Counted from the first letter of the stretch, positions 9,471-20,189 are shown. The stretch is DNA of 64,000 bases from Phytophthora colocasiae (GCA_018806915.1 JAGKQI010000037.1:62001-126000); one strand, 5' to 3'. The notes: generated by a model not told the origin, from the letters alone. Numbers and translations are program-made.

Positions 9471-12137
9471 TCACAGCGAAACGTCCATATCCACTCGAAA
9501 AATCGTAATTAGCAACGTGTCAGACACTTTGTGTCCGAGATATTCCACCTTATCCATGCCCCAGAAGCTCTTCGCCACACTGATCGAGAGATTCCACTTA
9601 TCACAGGCCTCCAATAGGTCTTCCACCCGATCGCACATTTGATCCCATGTTCCAGCCGTGATCAAGATATCGTCGATGTAGGATCTCCGTCCTAGGACCG
9701 ACGGGCGACCAGGATCTTCCGGGACCCCTGATTCAAACACATCTGTAGAGTCTTCCGTATTCCCTGACTGGGAGATCTTCAAAAATCCATATAGGGCGTT
9801 GTCCACAAGACGCTGATAGATCTGAGGGGCGTTCTTCAGCCCGAACGGCATGCGATTCCACTCGAAGAGGCCGAACGGGGTGATGAAAGCTGAGATCGCG
9901 CGAGCTCGATCGGTCATTGACACGACCCAGAACCCACTCGCCATGTCTAATGAACAATACCACAGAACCTTGTCAAGATCTTCTAACAGGTCATTGATCA
10001 GAGGCATTGGGTAGATCATCAGCCTCGTGAGACCGTTCACCAGCCGATAATCGATACATAGTCGGATGTCCACGCCGTTCTTCTTGATGATCACCACGAT
10101 CGGCGATGCCCATGGCGAGGTCGATGGCCGGATGATCTTGGCAGCTAGGAGTCCTTTGATGAGATCCGATACTTTCTCGCGGAACTGTGGCGCCACCTTT
10201 CGGACTCGTTGTGCGATCGGCTTTGCATCACCCACGTCGATATCGCATATAACACCCTTGGCCGCTGGAGGAAGTGCGTTTCCCTTTCCGATCAGGAGAT
10301 GTCGCTTCTTCCAAATAATCTGTCGAAGTTTCTCGATCTCCTCCGGGGTGGCCGATCCCGGATTTCCTACTTGCAGATCTTCGATCTTGACTTCTTCAGT
10401 GATGGAGATCTGGATTTCTGGTACTACTGCGAGATTATCGACTAGATCTTCGGCCGAAAAATCGCCACTTTCGTGTAAGTGGGTCTGATCGGCGTTCTCG
10501 ATCCCTTGCGGAGATGTCGGATCGGGTTCATCCGTTGATTGATCGCGCAGCCTATCGTCCTTGGCTGTCAAGATCGGGGTGGGGACGGCATCGGCGTCGG
10601 ATACATGTTGGATCTCGATTTTAAAATCTGGTTTTTCTGTTTTTACCTCGATCTCTTCTTCGCATGTCCGGTCTGTCCGATCTGGGGCCTGATCTGGCAA
10701 GCTCTCATTCGTCTCAGTCTCACCGCCCCCAGCTTCGCCACTCGGGGTCCTATCGGAAATGATCGTGATCGGTGGGGTATTCATGGGATCCTGTTTGGGT
10801 TCAAGGAAAGTGACCTCGACTTCGGCTGCGTCGGTCGATCGGGTTGATAATCGAGATTCCAATGTCGATATCGGTGCAGGATCAAGATCGGTCTTGGCCG
10901 TCCCACCTCGACGGAGTATAGATCGCGGCGTAACGTAGGTCGGCCGTTCGACCGACGGTAAGGGGATCTCTACGGTTTCCTGAGGTTCCGGTCTTGCGTC
11001 CACCGTCGCTCCTAGAGCTAGATTCTGCCACTCCATGTAACGCCGGGACCCGACCGACACAAACCCGGGGTATCGAGGAACTTTTTCTTGATCAAGTACC
11101 ATTCCGACATGTAATCTGTGATCCAGTCGTAAAATCTTCTCGCTCAAATTCGTGATCACTAAGTACCGAGTTCGGCCGGGTCCATTTACCACGGTAGGTA
11201 CCCATCGGTCGCCTCTAGTCACCCACAATTTCTCCGTCGCCGATAATTTCACTCTCGATGCGGTCTCTTCAGATCCCCCAACTGGGATATGTAGATCTTC
11301 CTCCAATTTTACCGATCTTACCTTCTCCCCGTATAATCTCTTGCGACCACTAAGTGGGATCCCCACTTCATTAGGTAAGCACATCGATCCCTTCGCAAGA
11401 TCCATCCGGACCCCAGCCGGGATCATGAAATCCATACCCAGGATCGCGTCCTGTCCGGATAGATCCCCGATCCAAATATCGAAAAAGTAGACCAAGTATC
11501 CCGCAAGCGTGATTTTGATCCTCGTTCTTCCCTCGGTGGTGTACACATTATCACCGATCCCAACACACTCCTGTCTCTGACTAGTGTCAAAGTGCTTACG
11601 AGCAAAGGTGGTATCCAGGATGGATACCTCGGCGCCAGTGTCCAGGAGCAAGATCGCTCTTTCATGATTAATCTTGCCTGAGATCTTGGCTTGGCGGAAC
11701 CATTTTCCTGGTGCGTGGTATTTCCAGTAACCCCTGGATTCTCCTTCCTTGAGATCCAAAGCCACTTCCGCACCAGATCGCGAGAACTCATCGATCCGGG
11801 GAAGACTCGCGATCTTAGCAGTATACGAATGCAACTTACATGTATTACCGCGCAGATCCGAATTCTCCCTATCTTGATCTCTCGATTTCTTGTTCACATA
11901 TGCATAGATGCAGTATTCAGAACGCTCGGCTCGTACCGGTTTCCAAACCGGCGAGCGTCCTAGTTTAACATCTTCTCCACCTTCTCGGGGAACAACCCAG
12001 CGTGTCAAGTCGGATCGTACCACTTGCGGATCTGGTTGTAAAATTCTTCCATGGGACATTCCCCAGCTTCGTGGATCTCCCCGCAACCACGGCAGGTATA
12101 CAAACAGCGATCCGTTGGGTGACCCCTCTTTCCGCAC
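9471..12137 (-). pseudogene. pol: gypsy B pol: protease-RT, truncated by insertion of gypsy A
   Basis: The 888-codon frame has a retropepsin-like protease with a DTGAEVSILD active site, a Pro/Glu/Asp-rich linker, and an RT with SLDMASGFW (motif A), the MPFGLKNAP block and the catalytic YIDD box (9669-9680). Homology stops after the EYLGHKV block at about 9527. The last ~18 codons to 9471 are read from LTR A and are an artefact of the insertion. RNase H and integrase are therefore separated from this part. The frame overlaps gag by 133 bp in the -1 phase, as expected for a Gag-Pol frameshift product. Confidence 0.92.
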
Positions 12138-14287
12138 TTGTCACAGGTTAGACGCCTCCAGCAGTCCAGATCCGTGTGCTTCCGCGATCCACAATGCGAA
12201 CAGCGACCTCGATCGTGATCTGATTGTCTGCGATCCGTGGTCCGGCCTCGGTCCTGCACGTTCGTGTGCGATCGCGACTGATCCTGTTGGTGGGGAGCGC
12301 CCCCAGTACCGATCGACTTGTCTTCTGACGCGGCAAGATATATCCTCCGGAGATCGCCTTCAGAATCGGATCCATCCGATCCGGATATTTCTTCTGATTC
12401 TGAGCTCGGATCTTGAGTTTGGATCGCCCGTATCACCGCTCGGGTGGGAGCTGCCGGGGCACTGGCCGGTGCCTTTTGTCTGTACTTCGATCCGAACGCA
12501 GATTTACGCTGTCTGCTTTTCGCCCGTTCCCGGGCACGGAGTACCTCCTCCAGCTCCTCGACGTCACTCAGTCGGAGTAGGGTCAGCCGATCAGCTAACT
12601 CCGGATCTCCCAATGTCTCTATGTAGTGGTCCACATGTTCTCGGCGGGCCTTAGGGCTCCCGTCCTTGATCTTCAGTCTAGCACGTAAAGCCGCCACGTT
12701 GAGCCGGTAGAGATAATCGAGAGGGGTTTCTTCCGATCGCTTGCGAGCGTGATAGTATTGCCACGCGACCGACATACCCAACCCACAATATTGGGTCTGG
12801 AAACTGTCCAACAGATCCGCCCACTTGGTTTTCGTCGTTCGACTGAGCTGCCTGTACCAGTTCTTTGCCGGTCCCACCATCAGATCTGCAAACGTGAGGC
12901 ATTTCTCTTCTTCCGTAGCCTGATCGCGCTGGAACGCCGACTTGATTTTACTGATCCAGGCCCGAGCGCGATCTTCGTCCAGATCTTTACCCGCAAAATC
13001 TTTCAGATCCGAGATCGCTGAGATCCGGACCCGCTGGATCATCGACGATCCTCCTTGACCGATCGCCGCGGATGCGATCGTGGCTCGGCTCGACATCTGT
13101 CCCCCGGAACTTGGTATGCCCAGATCGTCCGGATCGTATTCCCATGTATCCGGATCCGAGGCCGTGACGGACTCCATTTCAACATCCAACTCCCCTTTGA
13201 TCGGCGATCGGGGTGTCGCGAGATTTCGTTCTTTCAAGAAACGATCCATCGCCATTTGAAAGTAGTCGTCCAACTTGTTGCTCGATCCAGTGGAGTTAGT
13301 CGTCGGCGCGGTCTGGTCCGTCCGGATCCGGCGATTTTCTTGCTGATCGGGCATCTTGACCTCCAGCTTCGCAGCCACCGATCGCGTATCCTGTTTCTTC
13401 ATACGCGATTTCAGGAACTTGGCGCCGGAGGGCCCTAACGACATGCGTTGCAGTCTTCTCGGGCTATCTGAGTCTGGTTCCGAGGTCGCTGACGCGTAGC
13501 ATGACGACCCAGTCTGATAGCCTGGGTCGGGCGTCAGTGGGCGCTCGCCGACCAAGATCTTGAGGGAATCGAATAGATCCTGGGTCGCAGATTGAATCGC
13601 TTGCAGTTCCAAGTCAAATAGAGAGTTTGGGTCGGACTCTCCAGCCACCAAACCAGCTTCTTGGAGCAGATCAAGTAGGATCTTCACCGCGTTCAGGCGG
13701 TCAGAGCTAGTCCGGGGCTTCGACACTGGGCCTGTGAGGTTACCGATCTGGCGGACTTGTATGATCGTAAGAACAGGATCGTTAAGCAAGGTCTCGCTTA
13801 GCCTCTTCCTGTAGTAGGCCTGCTCGATCGCGTCCTTGGTGATCGTTGATCCTGGGTTGATCACATCTTCTGGCTCTGAGTCTGGAGCTTTCAATTTCGT
13901 CCGGGTGCTCTTGATCTTCTTTTTCTTGGTCGATCTTGAGGCAACAGTGGACTTGGTGAGCAGGTTAGGTTTCAGCTTTGCTGATTCCTTATCGCTCGTG
14001 TGCGGATCTCGATTCTCATCGAGATCCGCAATGGCCCTCGAAGGGGCCTTGGGAGGAATTCGAGGTTTTTCTTCGAGATATGGATTGCGATCCAGGTCCG
14101 CCTCGTGCCTGTCAGTAGAGATCCTCCCAGAACTCTGCTGATCTGTGGATCTTTCTGTTTTCAGTGGCGCCTCCGTCGATCCAACATTCGTAGGCACTTC
14201 TTCCCCTTGTTCTTCTTTTACCTTGACATCTTCTTGGGACTCACGGTGATATCCGAAGTCACCAGAAGATCCGGGCACGCGCACCAT
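12005..14287 (-). CDS. gag: gypsy B Gag with CCHC zinc knuckles
   Basis: The 760-codon frame is intact. The N-terminal third is charged and low in complexity. A retrotransposon Gag domain follows at about residues 440-590, and the C-terminus has two CX2CX4HX4C knuckles and a third CX2CX3HX4C-like one. The first ATG (14287) lies exactly on the primer-binding site: the TGG of the site supplies its last two bases. Either translation starts there, or the true start is further in or non-AUG. Pol overlaps the 3' end in the -1 frame. It would form the particle shell and bind genomic RNA. Confidence 0.9.
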   Translation of the reverse strand: MVRVPGSSGDFGYHRESQEDVKVKEEQGEEVPTNVGSTEAPLKTERSTDQQSSGRISTDRHEADLDRNPYLEEKPRIPPKAPSRAIADLDENRDPHTSDKESAKLKPNLLTKSTVASRSTKKKKIKSTRTKLKAPDSEPEDVINPGSTITKDAIEQAYYRKRLSETLLNDPVLTIIQVRQIGNLTGPVSKPRTSSDRLNAVKILLDLLQEAGLVAGESDPNSLFDLELQAIQSATQDLFDSLKILVGERPLTPDPGYQTGSSCYASATSEPDSDSPRRLQRMSLGPSGAKFLKSRMKKQDTRSVAAKLEVKMPDQQENRRIRTDQTAPTTNSTGSSNKLDDYFQMAMDRFLKERNLATPRSPIKGELDVEMESVTASDPDTWEYDPDDLGIPSSGGQMSSRATIASAAIGQGGSSMIQRVRISAISDLKDFAGKDLDEDRARAWISKIKSAFQRDQATEEEKCLTFADLMVGPAKNWYRQLSRTTKTKWADLLDSFQTQYCGLGMSVAWQYYHARKRSEETPLDYLYRLNVAALRARLKIKDGSPKARREHVDHYIETLGDPELADRLTLLRLSDVEELEEVLRARERAKSRQRKSAFGSKYRQKAPASAPAAPTRAVIRAIQTQDPSSESEEISGSDGSDSEGDLRRIYLAASEDKSIGTGGAPHQQDQSRSHTNVQDRGRTTDRRQSDHDRGRCSHCGSRKHTDLDCWRRLTCDKCGKRGHPTDRCLYTCRGCGEIHEAGECPMEEFYNQIRKWYDPT
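14269..14286 (-). promoter_or_regulatory. primer-binding site of gypsy B
   Basis: The same 18 bases as in gypsy A (TGGTGCGCGTGCCCGGAT on the minus strand), two bases from the LTR end. A match of the full 18-nt site between two elements with unrelated LTRs supports the use of one tRNA as primer. Confidence 0.87.
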
Positions 14288-15034
14288 TGTGGTGGAGCGG
14301 ATCTGCCAAAATCTCGTTGAGGCAGGTCTCGATCACCACTTGCGCCCAGACACCGACTAACGGAGGGGGTCCCCCGATGATCCGTGATCTAGCTGTGTGT
14401 AGTTTCACCTTGTGTACCCGTCGGTAGGCGGGTTACGCTCTTCCAGGTGACTTCTGAAGATGTCTTGTAGGTCGGAAGAAAGTCTTGCGTGACGCAGGGG
14501 TTTGAGGTAGCGTGGAAGTACTTCACTCCACCTCGGGGTACTTGATCCCGGTCGTAGGCGAGTTCTCGAGCCTTGATCCGGGTGCCTGATTCTTGATCCA
14601 GGTCTTCCAATAGTCCAGTATTAGGGATTCGGTCCCTTCCTTTACGTTGCTTGCCGCTTCCGATAGCGGGGGTCTTGAGAGGGCGAGATTCGACTGGATC
14701 CTTAGGCTAAACAACCAATTCCTTCCGATCCGATGTATGCACTTAAAGGATAGTTCACTAGATAGGGCAAAGCTGGCCAATATATTATCCAGACTTAACC
14801 ACTATACTAGGTCACGTATCCTTACCTTTCTGACGCTTGTAGTGCCAATGTAGTTCCCGGTTCCAGGCGTAGCGAAGACACTTGAGTGGTTCAAGGCAAA
14901 TTCGATTCTGTTTATGGTTATTCCTATGCCTACTAATCCCATCCTGATTTACTATCCTACGATCACATGACACTGGCTACAGAGCTCATCCCTAGCTTGG
15001 TTCCCCTAACCCTGATCTTGAGCCGATTCCGTAC

Positions 15035-15200
15035 TTAGCCGAAGCTTGATCTCGCACTTAACCGAAGCTTGATCTCGCACTTAACCGAAGATTGATCTCG
15101 CACCTAACCGAAGCTTGATCTCGCACTTAACCGGAGCTTGATCTCGTCGCAGCTTGATCTCGCCTTGCCGAAGCTTGATCTCGCACTTAATCGGGACTTG
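15035..15200. repeat. 23-bp tandem repeat in LTR B
   Basis: Five regular copies start at 15035, 15058, 15081, 15104 and 15127 (unit close to TTAACCGAAGCTTGATCTCG plus CAC), then degenerate copies to about 15200. Every copy holds a GATC. Confidence 0.9.
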
Positions 15201-15480
15201 ATCGCTGCCTGATCCCGCTTGGTGATCCTTCAAAGAATCCGGATCAGGCCACCAGAAGAGTCTGCGTCGCGCCTGGGGTTGACCTTGATCCGGAACTGAT
15301 CTCGTACTTATACGGGAGAGGATCATTGCGCGATCGTGATCTCGCTTCGTCGCCGCCCGGGGAAGTTGGATCGTGCTGTTAGAGGCTTCGGGGCGTCAGG
15401 GTAAGCTGATCGTGCTCGCTTGGGGCCCCGTCATCGTTGATCGCGCGAGAACATCCTTGATTTCCCCATTCTTCCTCCGG

Positions 15481-15566
15481 CAGGATTCGGATCACCCACG
15501 AACACCACGGCAGGATTCGGATCACCCACGAACACCACGGCAGGATTCGGATCACCCACGAACACC
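15481..15566. repeat. 30-bp tandem repeat in LTR B
   Basis: Three copies of a 30-bp unit begin at 15481, 15511 and 15541, the last cut to 26 bp. The first two are identical. Each contains one GATC. No spacers, so not CRISPR-like. Confidence 0.95.
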
Positions 15567-15746
15567 GCTCCACTTGCTTCTTCGCCGGTGTCTCCGTTGC
15601 CTGTTCCCGGCGGGACCCATCGTACCTTCGTCTGATTCGACCCAGATCTGGCGATCACAGGTCCCCCCTGTCGCTCGTTCCGACTCTATTCGGGTTCGTG
15701 GCTGACATCGCCTCTCCGGGAAAATTTTTTCGTCCGCTTCACCACA

Positions 15747-17950
15747 TAAGTATGGCGGATGGGTTAAGTTCGCTTACTACACATGACTTCAACAAGCCCA
15801 TTGACTGTCATGCGTGTAGACTGGCTAAGGCTAAGAGGATGTCGTACAAGCGTCATCACGGTAAACGAAAGTAAGACGTTGGTGCTCGACTGATGTCGGA
15901 TGTGTGCTACGTCGGCATTGAGACTCCTAGCAAGAACAAGTATTTCCAGCTGATACACGATGAAGCCTCGCGCTTCACCTGGGCATTTCTACTGCAATTC
16001 AAGAGCGAAGCTGCTGGAAATGTGATGGATGTAGTGCGTTTTGTGGAGAGGCGGTATACGGTAAAGACATTTTCGTGCGACCAAGGTGGTGAATTTGTCA
16101 ATGGAGTGCTGCTTGACTTTCTGCGTGAGCGTGGAATTCAACTGCTGACGACGAACCCGTACAGCCCTGAGGAGAACTGTCTGGTGGAAAAGATGAATGG
16201 CAAGCTCATGAGCAAAGTGCGTGCCATCCATGAGGTAAACGGTTTGCCGGACATGCTGTGGGGTGAGACTCTGTTGTATGTGGTGTACGTGGACAACATG
16301 AGTGCAACTAAGGCGCTGCAGAACAAGACGCCATTTGAAATGTACACACAAGAGAAACCCAATGCTAAACAACTGTTTGTGTGCGGTTGTGTGGGCTACT
16401 GCTTTGTACCCGCTGTGAAGCGTGCTAGCAAACTTGATCAGCGTTCACGACCAGTGTTAATGGTTGGATTTTCGGTTTACACCGATGGCTATCGTTTGCT
16501 AGATTTGGTGACAGGTGACTTGATTATACGCCGAGACGTAGAGCCAAAGGAAGACTTGACTGTTGACGGTGAGTACGTTCGCAAGCTTCTCGAGAAGCGG
16601 TACAATGGCAAGATGTTTGAATTGCCGAACGAGATTCCTTTTGTCACGCTGCCACGTAACAAATCCGCCTATAGTCCTTCAGCAATTGGTGGAAGTGACG
16701 AAGCTGGTCTTCCTGGCACTATTGAGGAGACAGAGTCGAGCGAGTCAAGTGACTCGAGCGAAGATTTTGGTGAATCTGGAGTCGACGTTGATGGCGACGT
16801 TGAAATGGAAGACGCCGATGTGGAATTTGATTTCGGTGGGAGCGATACTGCAAGTGTTGATGGAAATGGTGGGAGCACTGCAGGTGGTGCTCATGCATCG
16901 AGTAATGATGGGACAACAGCTGCATCGAGTGCGACAACGACCACAGGATCAACAGCGGCATCTAGTGTGGTAACGGCGCGGCGTGGTGGTGGTGCACGAC
17001 GACCACGACCACGACCAGTAGGTCCGGTACGGCGATCGACACGTACCCGACGGCCCAGCTCTCGCTATGATCCCAGCAACTACGTGATGGCTACGACGCT
17101 ATTGCAGTGCATGATGATTGGAGTGGTTAATGAACTGCTGAACCCGACAAGTGTGCGAGAGGCGTTGTCCTCGCCTCATGCAGCCGAGTGGAAGGCTGCA
17201 ATGGACTTGGAATATTCATCACTGATGCGGAACGGCACGTGGGAGCTTGTGCCAAGGCCGAAGACGACCAAGGCTAACCCTGTGAACATTTTGAAGTCTC
17301 TCTGGGTGCTAGTGGTGAAGTGGAATGAAAAAGGTGAAGTTGAGCGTCACAAAGCTCGGCTTGCGATCAAAGGCTGTATGCAGAAGTATGGTATTGACTA
17401 CTTGGCTACCTATTCTCCTGTCGTGCGCATTGAATCTGTGAGACTTGTGATGGTTCTAGCACTGATGTGGACGTTGGACCTGCGTCACATTGACTTCGTG
17501 ACGGCTTTCCTGAATGGTGTACTGACTGGTGTGACCATCTACATGGAGCAGCCCGAGGGCTACGATGATGGAACTGGTCGAGTGTGCATTTTGAGGAAAG
17601 GCCTGTATGGCTTGAAGCAAGCGTCACGGATATGGAGTGAAACCCTGAAAAAAGAGTCTTATCGAGCTATGCTTTCAACAGTGCACCTTTGACGTTGGTG
17701 TATTCTGGAGGAAGGGCATTAAAGCGATTGTGATTCTGACAGTGTACGTTGACGACATCGTCATTGCTGCGAAGCCCGAGGACTACAAGATCGTAGTGGA
17801 ACAGCTAGCTGATAAGTACAAGTTGAAGGACTTGGGTCGTGTGAAGCACTTGCTGGGGATGGAAGTTTCGTATGAGCCTGGAAAACTGCTGACGCTGGCT
17901 CAGACGGCTTGTGTGAGATCCTGTTGTGGACACGCAACGATGGATTGGTA
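15747..17950 (+). pseudogene. pol: Ty1/copia pol remnant (integrase-RT), interrupted and decayed
   Basis: Reading in frame from 15747, a pre-integrase zinc-finger remnant (CHAC near 15802) runs to a premature TAA at 15872-15874. Then a 599-codon frame (15893-17692) gives the integrase core, with candidate D, D (CDQGGEF) and E (in CLVEKMNGKL) residues. An acidic/Ser-Thr linker follows, then the copia RT start with the DFVTAFLNG and GLYGLKQA blocks. A one-base shift at about 17658-17670 moves the frame to 17730-17951, with the catalytic YVDDI box near 17745. Homology is lost around 17910, so the RT end and RNase H are gone. The left part of the gene was displaced by the gypsy B insertion. Confidence 0.93.
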
Positions 17951-18624
17951 GTCACTCCGGTTGCAGCACACTGGGTGCAATGGGTGCAACGGTTAGTATG
18001 ATTGAGGTGATGGAGTGAATATGATTGAGGTGATTGAGTGAAGGTTGTGATTGAGGCCGTGGTCATGGAGAGGTGTAAAACGACTGCTCTGACTGTTGTT
18101 GACTCTCCGCTGCTATAGGCAGCCTGCAGTGACCATCGGGGCCAAAAGGGGTTTTCCGCTCGGTGCGTTCCCCTTAGTGAACACAACACCACTGACAAAA
18201 GAAAATATATTCCTCACTTTGCATTTTGCCAAACACCTGACACTACTGCTAAACTGCCTACCAGCCCTTTCCCAACACATATTCAAGAAGGAGAACTCGT
18301 CACCGTGCGCCGCTAAACTGCCTGTTCTCGAAATGTTTGGGTCTTACAGAAATTTGCAAAGTGAGGAGACTGCTGGAGTGTCGAGCGCTACCTCAGAGCT
18401 GTCTCGTCGAAGTTGTTTACGTCGTACAGGCCCAGAAGACCACTGCTTGCTCATTATTGATGCGTTAAGAGTACTCAAGTAGCTCGTGACTTCACCAGAA
18501 CGCGAGCTAAACGCCACAGTGAAATGGAGGATTATTTGGACGTGATTGAGACCTCGCTCAATCAATAATTTAGTGTGTTTTAATTGAATTATTTGAAAGT
18601 CAAACACAACCTTGCTCATTTTCT
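17951..18624. other. non-coding stretch after copia remnant
   Basis: Probably the 3' or LTR remnant of the copia element, but no second copy is present to prove it. A perfect-spaced 23-bp direct repeat (17997-18019 and 18020-18042) is followed by AT-richer sequence. A 128-codon frame at 18096-18482 has no recognisable domain and I do not call it a gene. Confidence 0.5.
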
Positions 18625-18814
18625 TCTAATTATTATTATTCTGTTCTTTGGGGGGGATTGTTCGTATTGAATGTTCTTACAATTCAAAGCACTGCTAAAA
18701 TATAAAAAACATTTTCATTGAGAGTAATATTAGCGAAGCAACTTCATGTAGCAAATCCATAGTGCTTCAACTTACGACTACCGAGACAAAGTTGGCGTCC
18801 GGTTGCTTAAAGAG

Positions 18815-19189
18815 TTAAGCCGACGAAGACGACAGCGAAGCGCACGTCGATGAGAAGTTGTTCGCGTACGTGTAGACGTCAATCACCAGTCCACTCGTGG
18901 GCACCGTCAGGTCGCAGTCAGGAGGGTTCAGCGTGATGATCTCCGCGATCATCTCCTGACACGCCGTCGACGCGCACATGAGCTCGTACTGGGCCGTAGT
19001 GGGGAGGGCCGTGGCCGTGAGCATGGAATATCCGGAGTCGCTGGCGCACTGCGTGAAGTACGACTGGCTCAAGAGGGTCACCAGGGTCACGTAGGCGGCC
19101 GTAGACTGCGTGGAGGTGCAGGTGGTGGCCGAAGTGGATCCGACGAGAGCAGCAGCAGCAGCAGTGGCGAGGACGGCGGTGAGCTTCAT
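18815..19189 (-). CDS. elicitin, Ser-tailed type (unit A)
   Basis: A secreted sterol-binding elicitor family protein of 124 residues. The frame is open upstream to 19330, but the start is set at 19189, where a clean signal peptide begins (charged start, Ala-rich core, cut near residue 20 after Ser-Ala). The mature part has the six elicitin Cys in normal spacing and ends with a short Ser-rich tail absent from its partner. Residue 13 of the mature protein is Val, as in acidic (alpha) elicitins. It differs from its unit B/C counterparts at a few positions (for example Ser for Thr in the Asp-Ser-Gly region, and Asn-Asn-Phe-Ser near the end). Same strand as the second elicitin 0.6 kb upstream. Confidence 0.95.
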   Translation of the reverse strand: MKLTAVLATAAAAALVGSTSATTCTSTQSTAAYVTLVTLLSQSYFTQCASDSGYSMLTATALPTTAQYELMCASTACQEMIAEIITLNPPDCDLTVPTSGLVIDVYTYANNFSSTCASLSSSSA

Positions 19190-19774
19190 AACGGTAGTGA
19201 AGAGCTGGGAGTAGAGACTTGTGGTGGACAAGGTAATTGGAAGAGTGAGAGACTTTGGGGCAGGGGGCAGGGTGGATAACTCCAGGTAAACTCTAGTTGT
19301 GTAGGAATCCGTAGTTACCGGTACAATCATAATGGTGGCATGCCGAGCATATCCGGCACACTCCTCTTACTTCCTTGTGTTGGAGCAGACGCCGCTGCGG
19401 CAGGATAGGACGGGAGAACAGGAATCACACGGTAGTCCAGCAGCGTTACGCCGGTGAATGAGCTCTCTCGCTGTCCGACTACAGCATCGCGATGACTCCT
19501 CCGCCGATTGATCAGGCTTGTGGTCCTTTCACATTCGAATCGGTTGGCTCTGCAACGTCGCCGCCACCTCTCAAAAATATGCGCAACTGCACAATGAAGC
19601 ACAACACTTACCGAAGAACAAGAACTTTCATTCAAAACGAGTTGTTATACTAATACCGGGACAGAATCAATCAAAAAGCTACAGTAGCTGCAACTGCAGC
19701 GGTAGCAACCCACTTTTTGAAGCTGCGTCCTTAGGTCTGGAGACAAGTGAATCTGTCCACACGAACGAAGCTGC

Positions 19775-20131
19775 TTACAGCGACGCGCACGTGGTTGAGA
19801 AGCCGTTCGCGTACGAGTGCACGTTGAGCACCAGGCCGCTCGTGGGCACCGTCAGCTCGCAGTCAGGGGGGTTCAGCGACACGATCTTGGTGATCATCGT
19901 GTTGCACGCCGTCGACGCGCACATGAGCTTGTACTGCGCCGTCGTGGGCAGCGCCGTGGCCGTCAGCATCGAGTAGCCAGAGTCCGTGGCGCACTGGTTG
20001 AACGACGAGTCCGAAAGGATGCTCACCAGGGCGACGTACGCGGCGGTCTGCTGGGTGGTCGTGCATGTGGTGGCGGAGGTAGAGCCGACGAGGGCGGCGA
20101 CGGTGGCGGCGAACAGAGCACGGAAGTTCAT
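19775..20131 (-). CDS. INF1-like alpha-elicitin (unit A)
   Basis: 118 residues: a 20-residue signal peptide and a 98-residue mature protein with six Cys (about mature positions 3, 27, 51, 56, 71, 95), which form the three disulfides of class I elicitins. Val at mature position 13 marks the acidic alpha type. The family carries sterols outside the cell and is recognised by some plants. Compared with the unit B and C copies it has a few replacements, including His for Tyr near position 87 of the mature chain. A G-rich tract lies just upstream (plus strand 20151-20186). Confidence 0.96.
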   Translation of the reverse strand: MNFRALFAATVAALVGSTSATTCTTTQQTAAYVALVSILSDSSFNQCATDSGYSMLTATALPTTAQYKLMCASTACNTMITKIVSLNPPDCELTVPTSGLVLNVHSYANGFSTTCASL

Positions 20132-20150
20132 GGTGAAGGTGAAGGTGCGG

Positions 20151-20186
20151 TGGGGTGCGGTGGGGTGGGGTGGGGTGGGAGTGGAG
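20151..20186 (+). promoter_or_regulatory. G-run tract upstream of elicitin (unit A)
   Basis: Repeated GGGGT/GGTGC units on the plus strand, about 20 bp upstream of the elicitin start (template strand). At least four G-runs are close enough for a quadruplex. The same tract is in unit B and missing in unit C. Confidence 0.55.
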
Positions 20187-20189
20187 TAG

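Larger units (their letters stand above)
1..9526 (-). mobile_element. Ty3/gypsy LTR retrotransposon A (5' part; runs off left edge)
   Basis: Read on the minus strand, the order is a 5' LTR (7631-9526), a tRNA primer-binding site (7611-7628), a very large gag (to 3324), then pol with aspartic protease, reverse transcriptase and RNase H up to base 1. Integrase and the 3' LTR must lie left of the window. Gag-pol order with RT before RNase H, and the RT motifs, place it in Ty3/gypsy. The right end falls inside the RT gene of a second gypsy element, so A inserted into B. Pol carries a small deletion, so this copy is not autonomous. Boundaries are good to a few bases; the target duplication cannot be checked because the left end is missing. 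Confidence 0.93.
7631..9526 (-). repeat. 5' LTR of gypsy A
   Basis: The interval lies between the primer-binding site and the point where the RT gene of gypsy B resumes. It begins TGTC and ends GACA on the plus strand, the TG...CA form of LTR ends, and is about 1.9 kb. It has a TATA-rich core promoter candidate about 150 bp inside the transcriptional upstream end, and a degenerate short-motif array at 8695-9005. No second LTR copy is present, so the limits come from the end motifs and flanks and could be off by a few bases. Confidence 0.75.
9527..15746 (-). mobile_element. Ty3/gypsy retrotransposon B (5' part, split by insertion of A)
   Basis: On the minus strand: LTR (14288-15746), primer-binding site (14269-14286), gag, and pol cut in the RT domain at 9527, where LTR A begins. 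Element B itself lies in a copia pol gene, which resumes at 15747. The element is strikingly rich in GATC in both coding and LTR parts, unlike its neighbours. The rest of pol and the 3' LTR should lie left of the window beyond element A. Confidence 0.9.
14288..15746 (-). repeat. 5' LTR of gypsy B
   Basis: 1459 bp. The plus strand starts TGTGGTGGAGCGGA and ends TCCGCTTCACCACA. These ends are imperfect inverted repeats of about 14 bp with TG/CA termini. The inner end abuts the primer-binding site; the outer end abuts copia coding sequence. It contains two tandem-repeat blocks (15035-15200 and 15481-15566) and many GATC sites. No clear TATA box was chosen. Confidence 0.87.

Noticed and set aside
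15035..15566. Short regular repeats that might look like a CRISPR array
   Set aside because: Direct tandem repeats without spacers, inside a eukaryotic LTR.
18096..18482. 128-codon plus frame after the copia remnant
   Set aside because: No domain, no conserved neighbour, and it lies in probable LTR remnant sequence.
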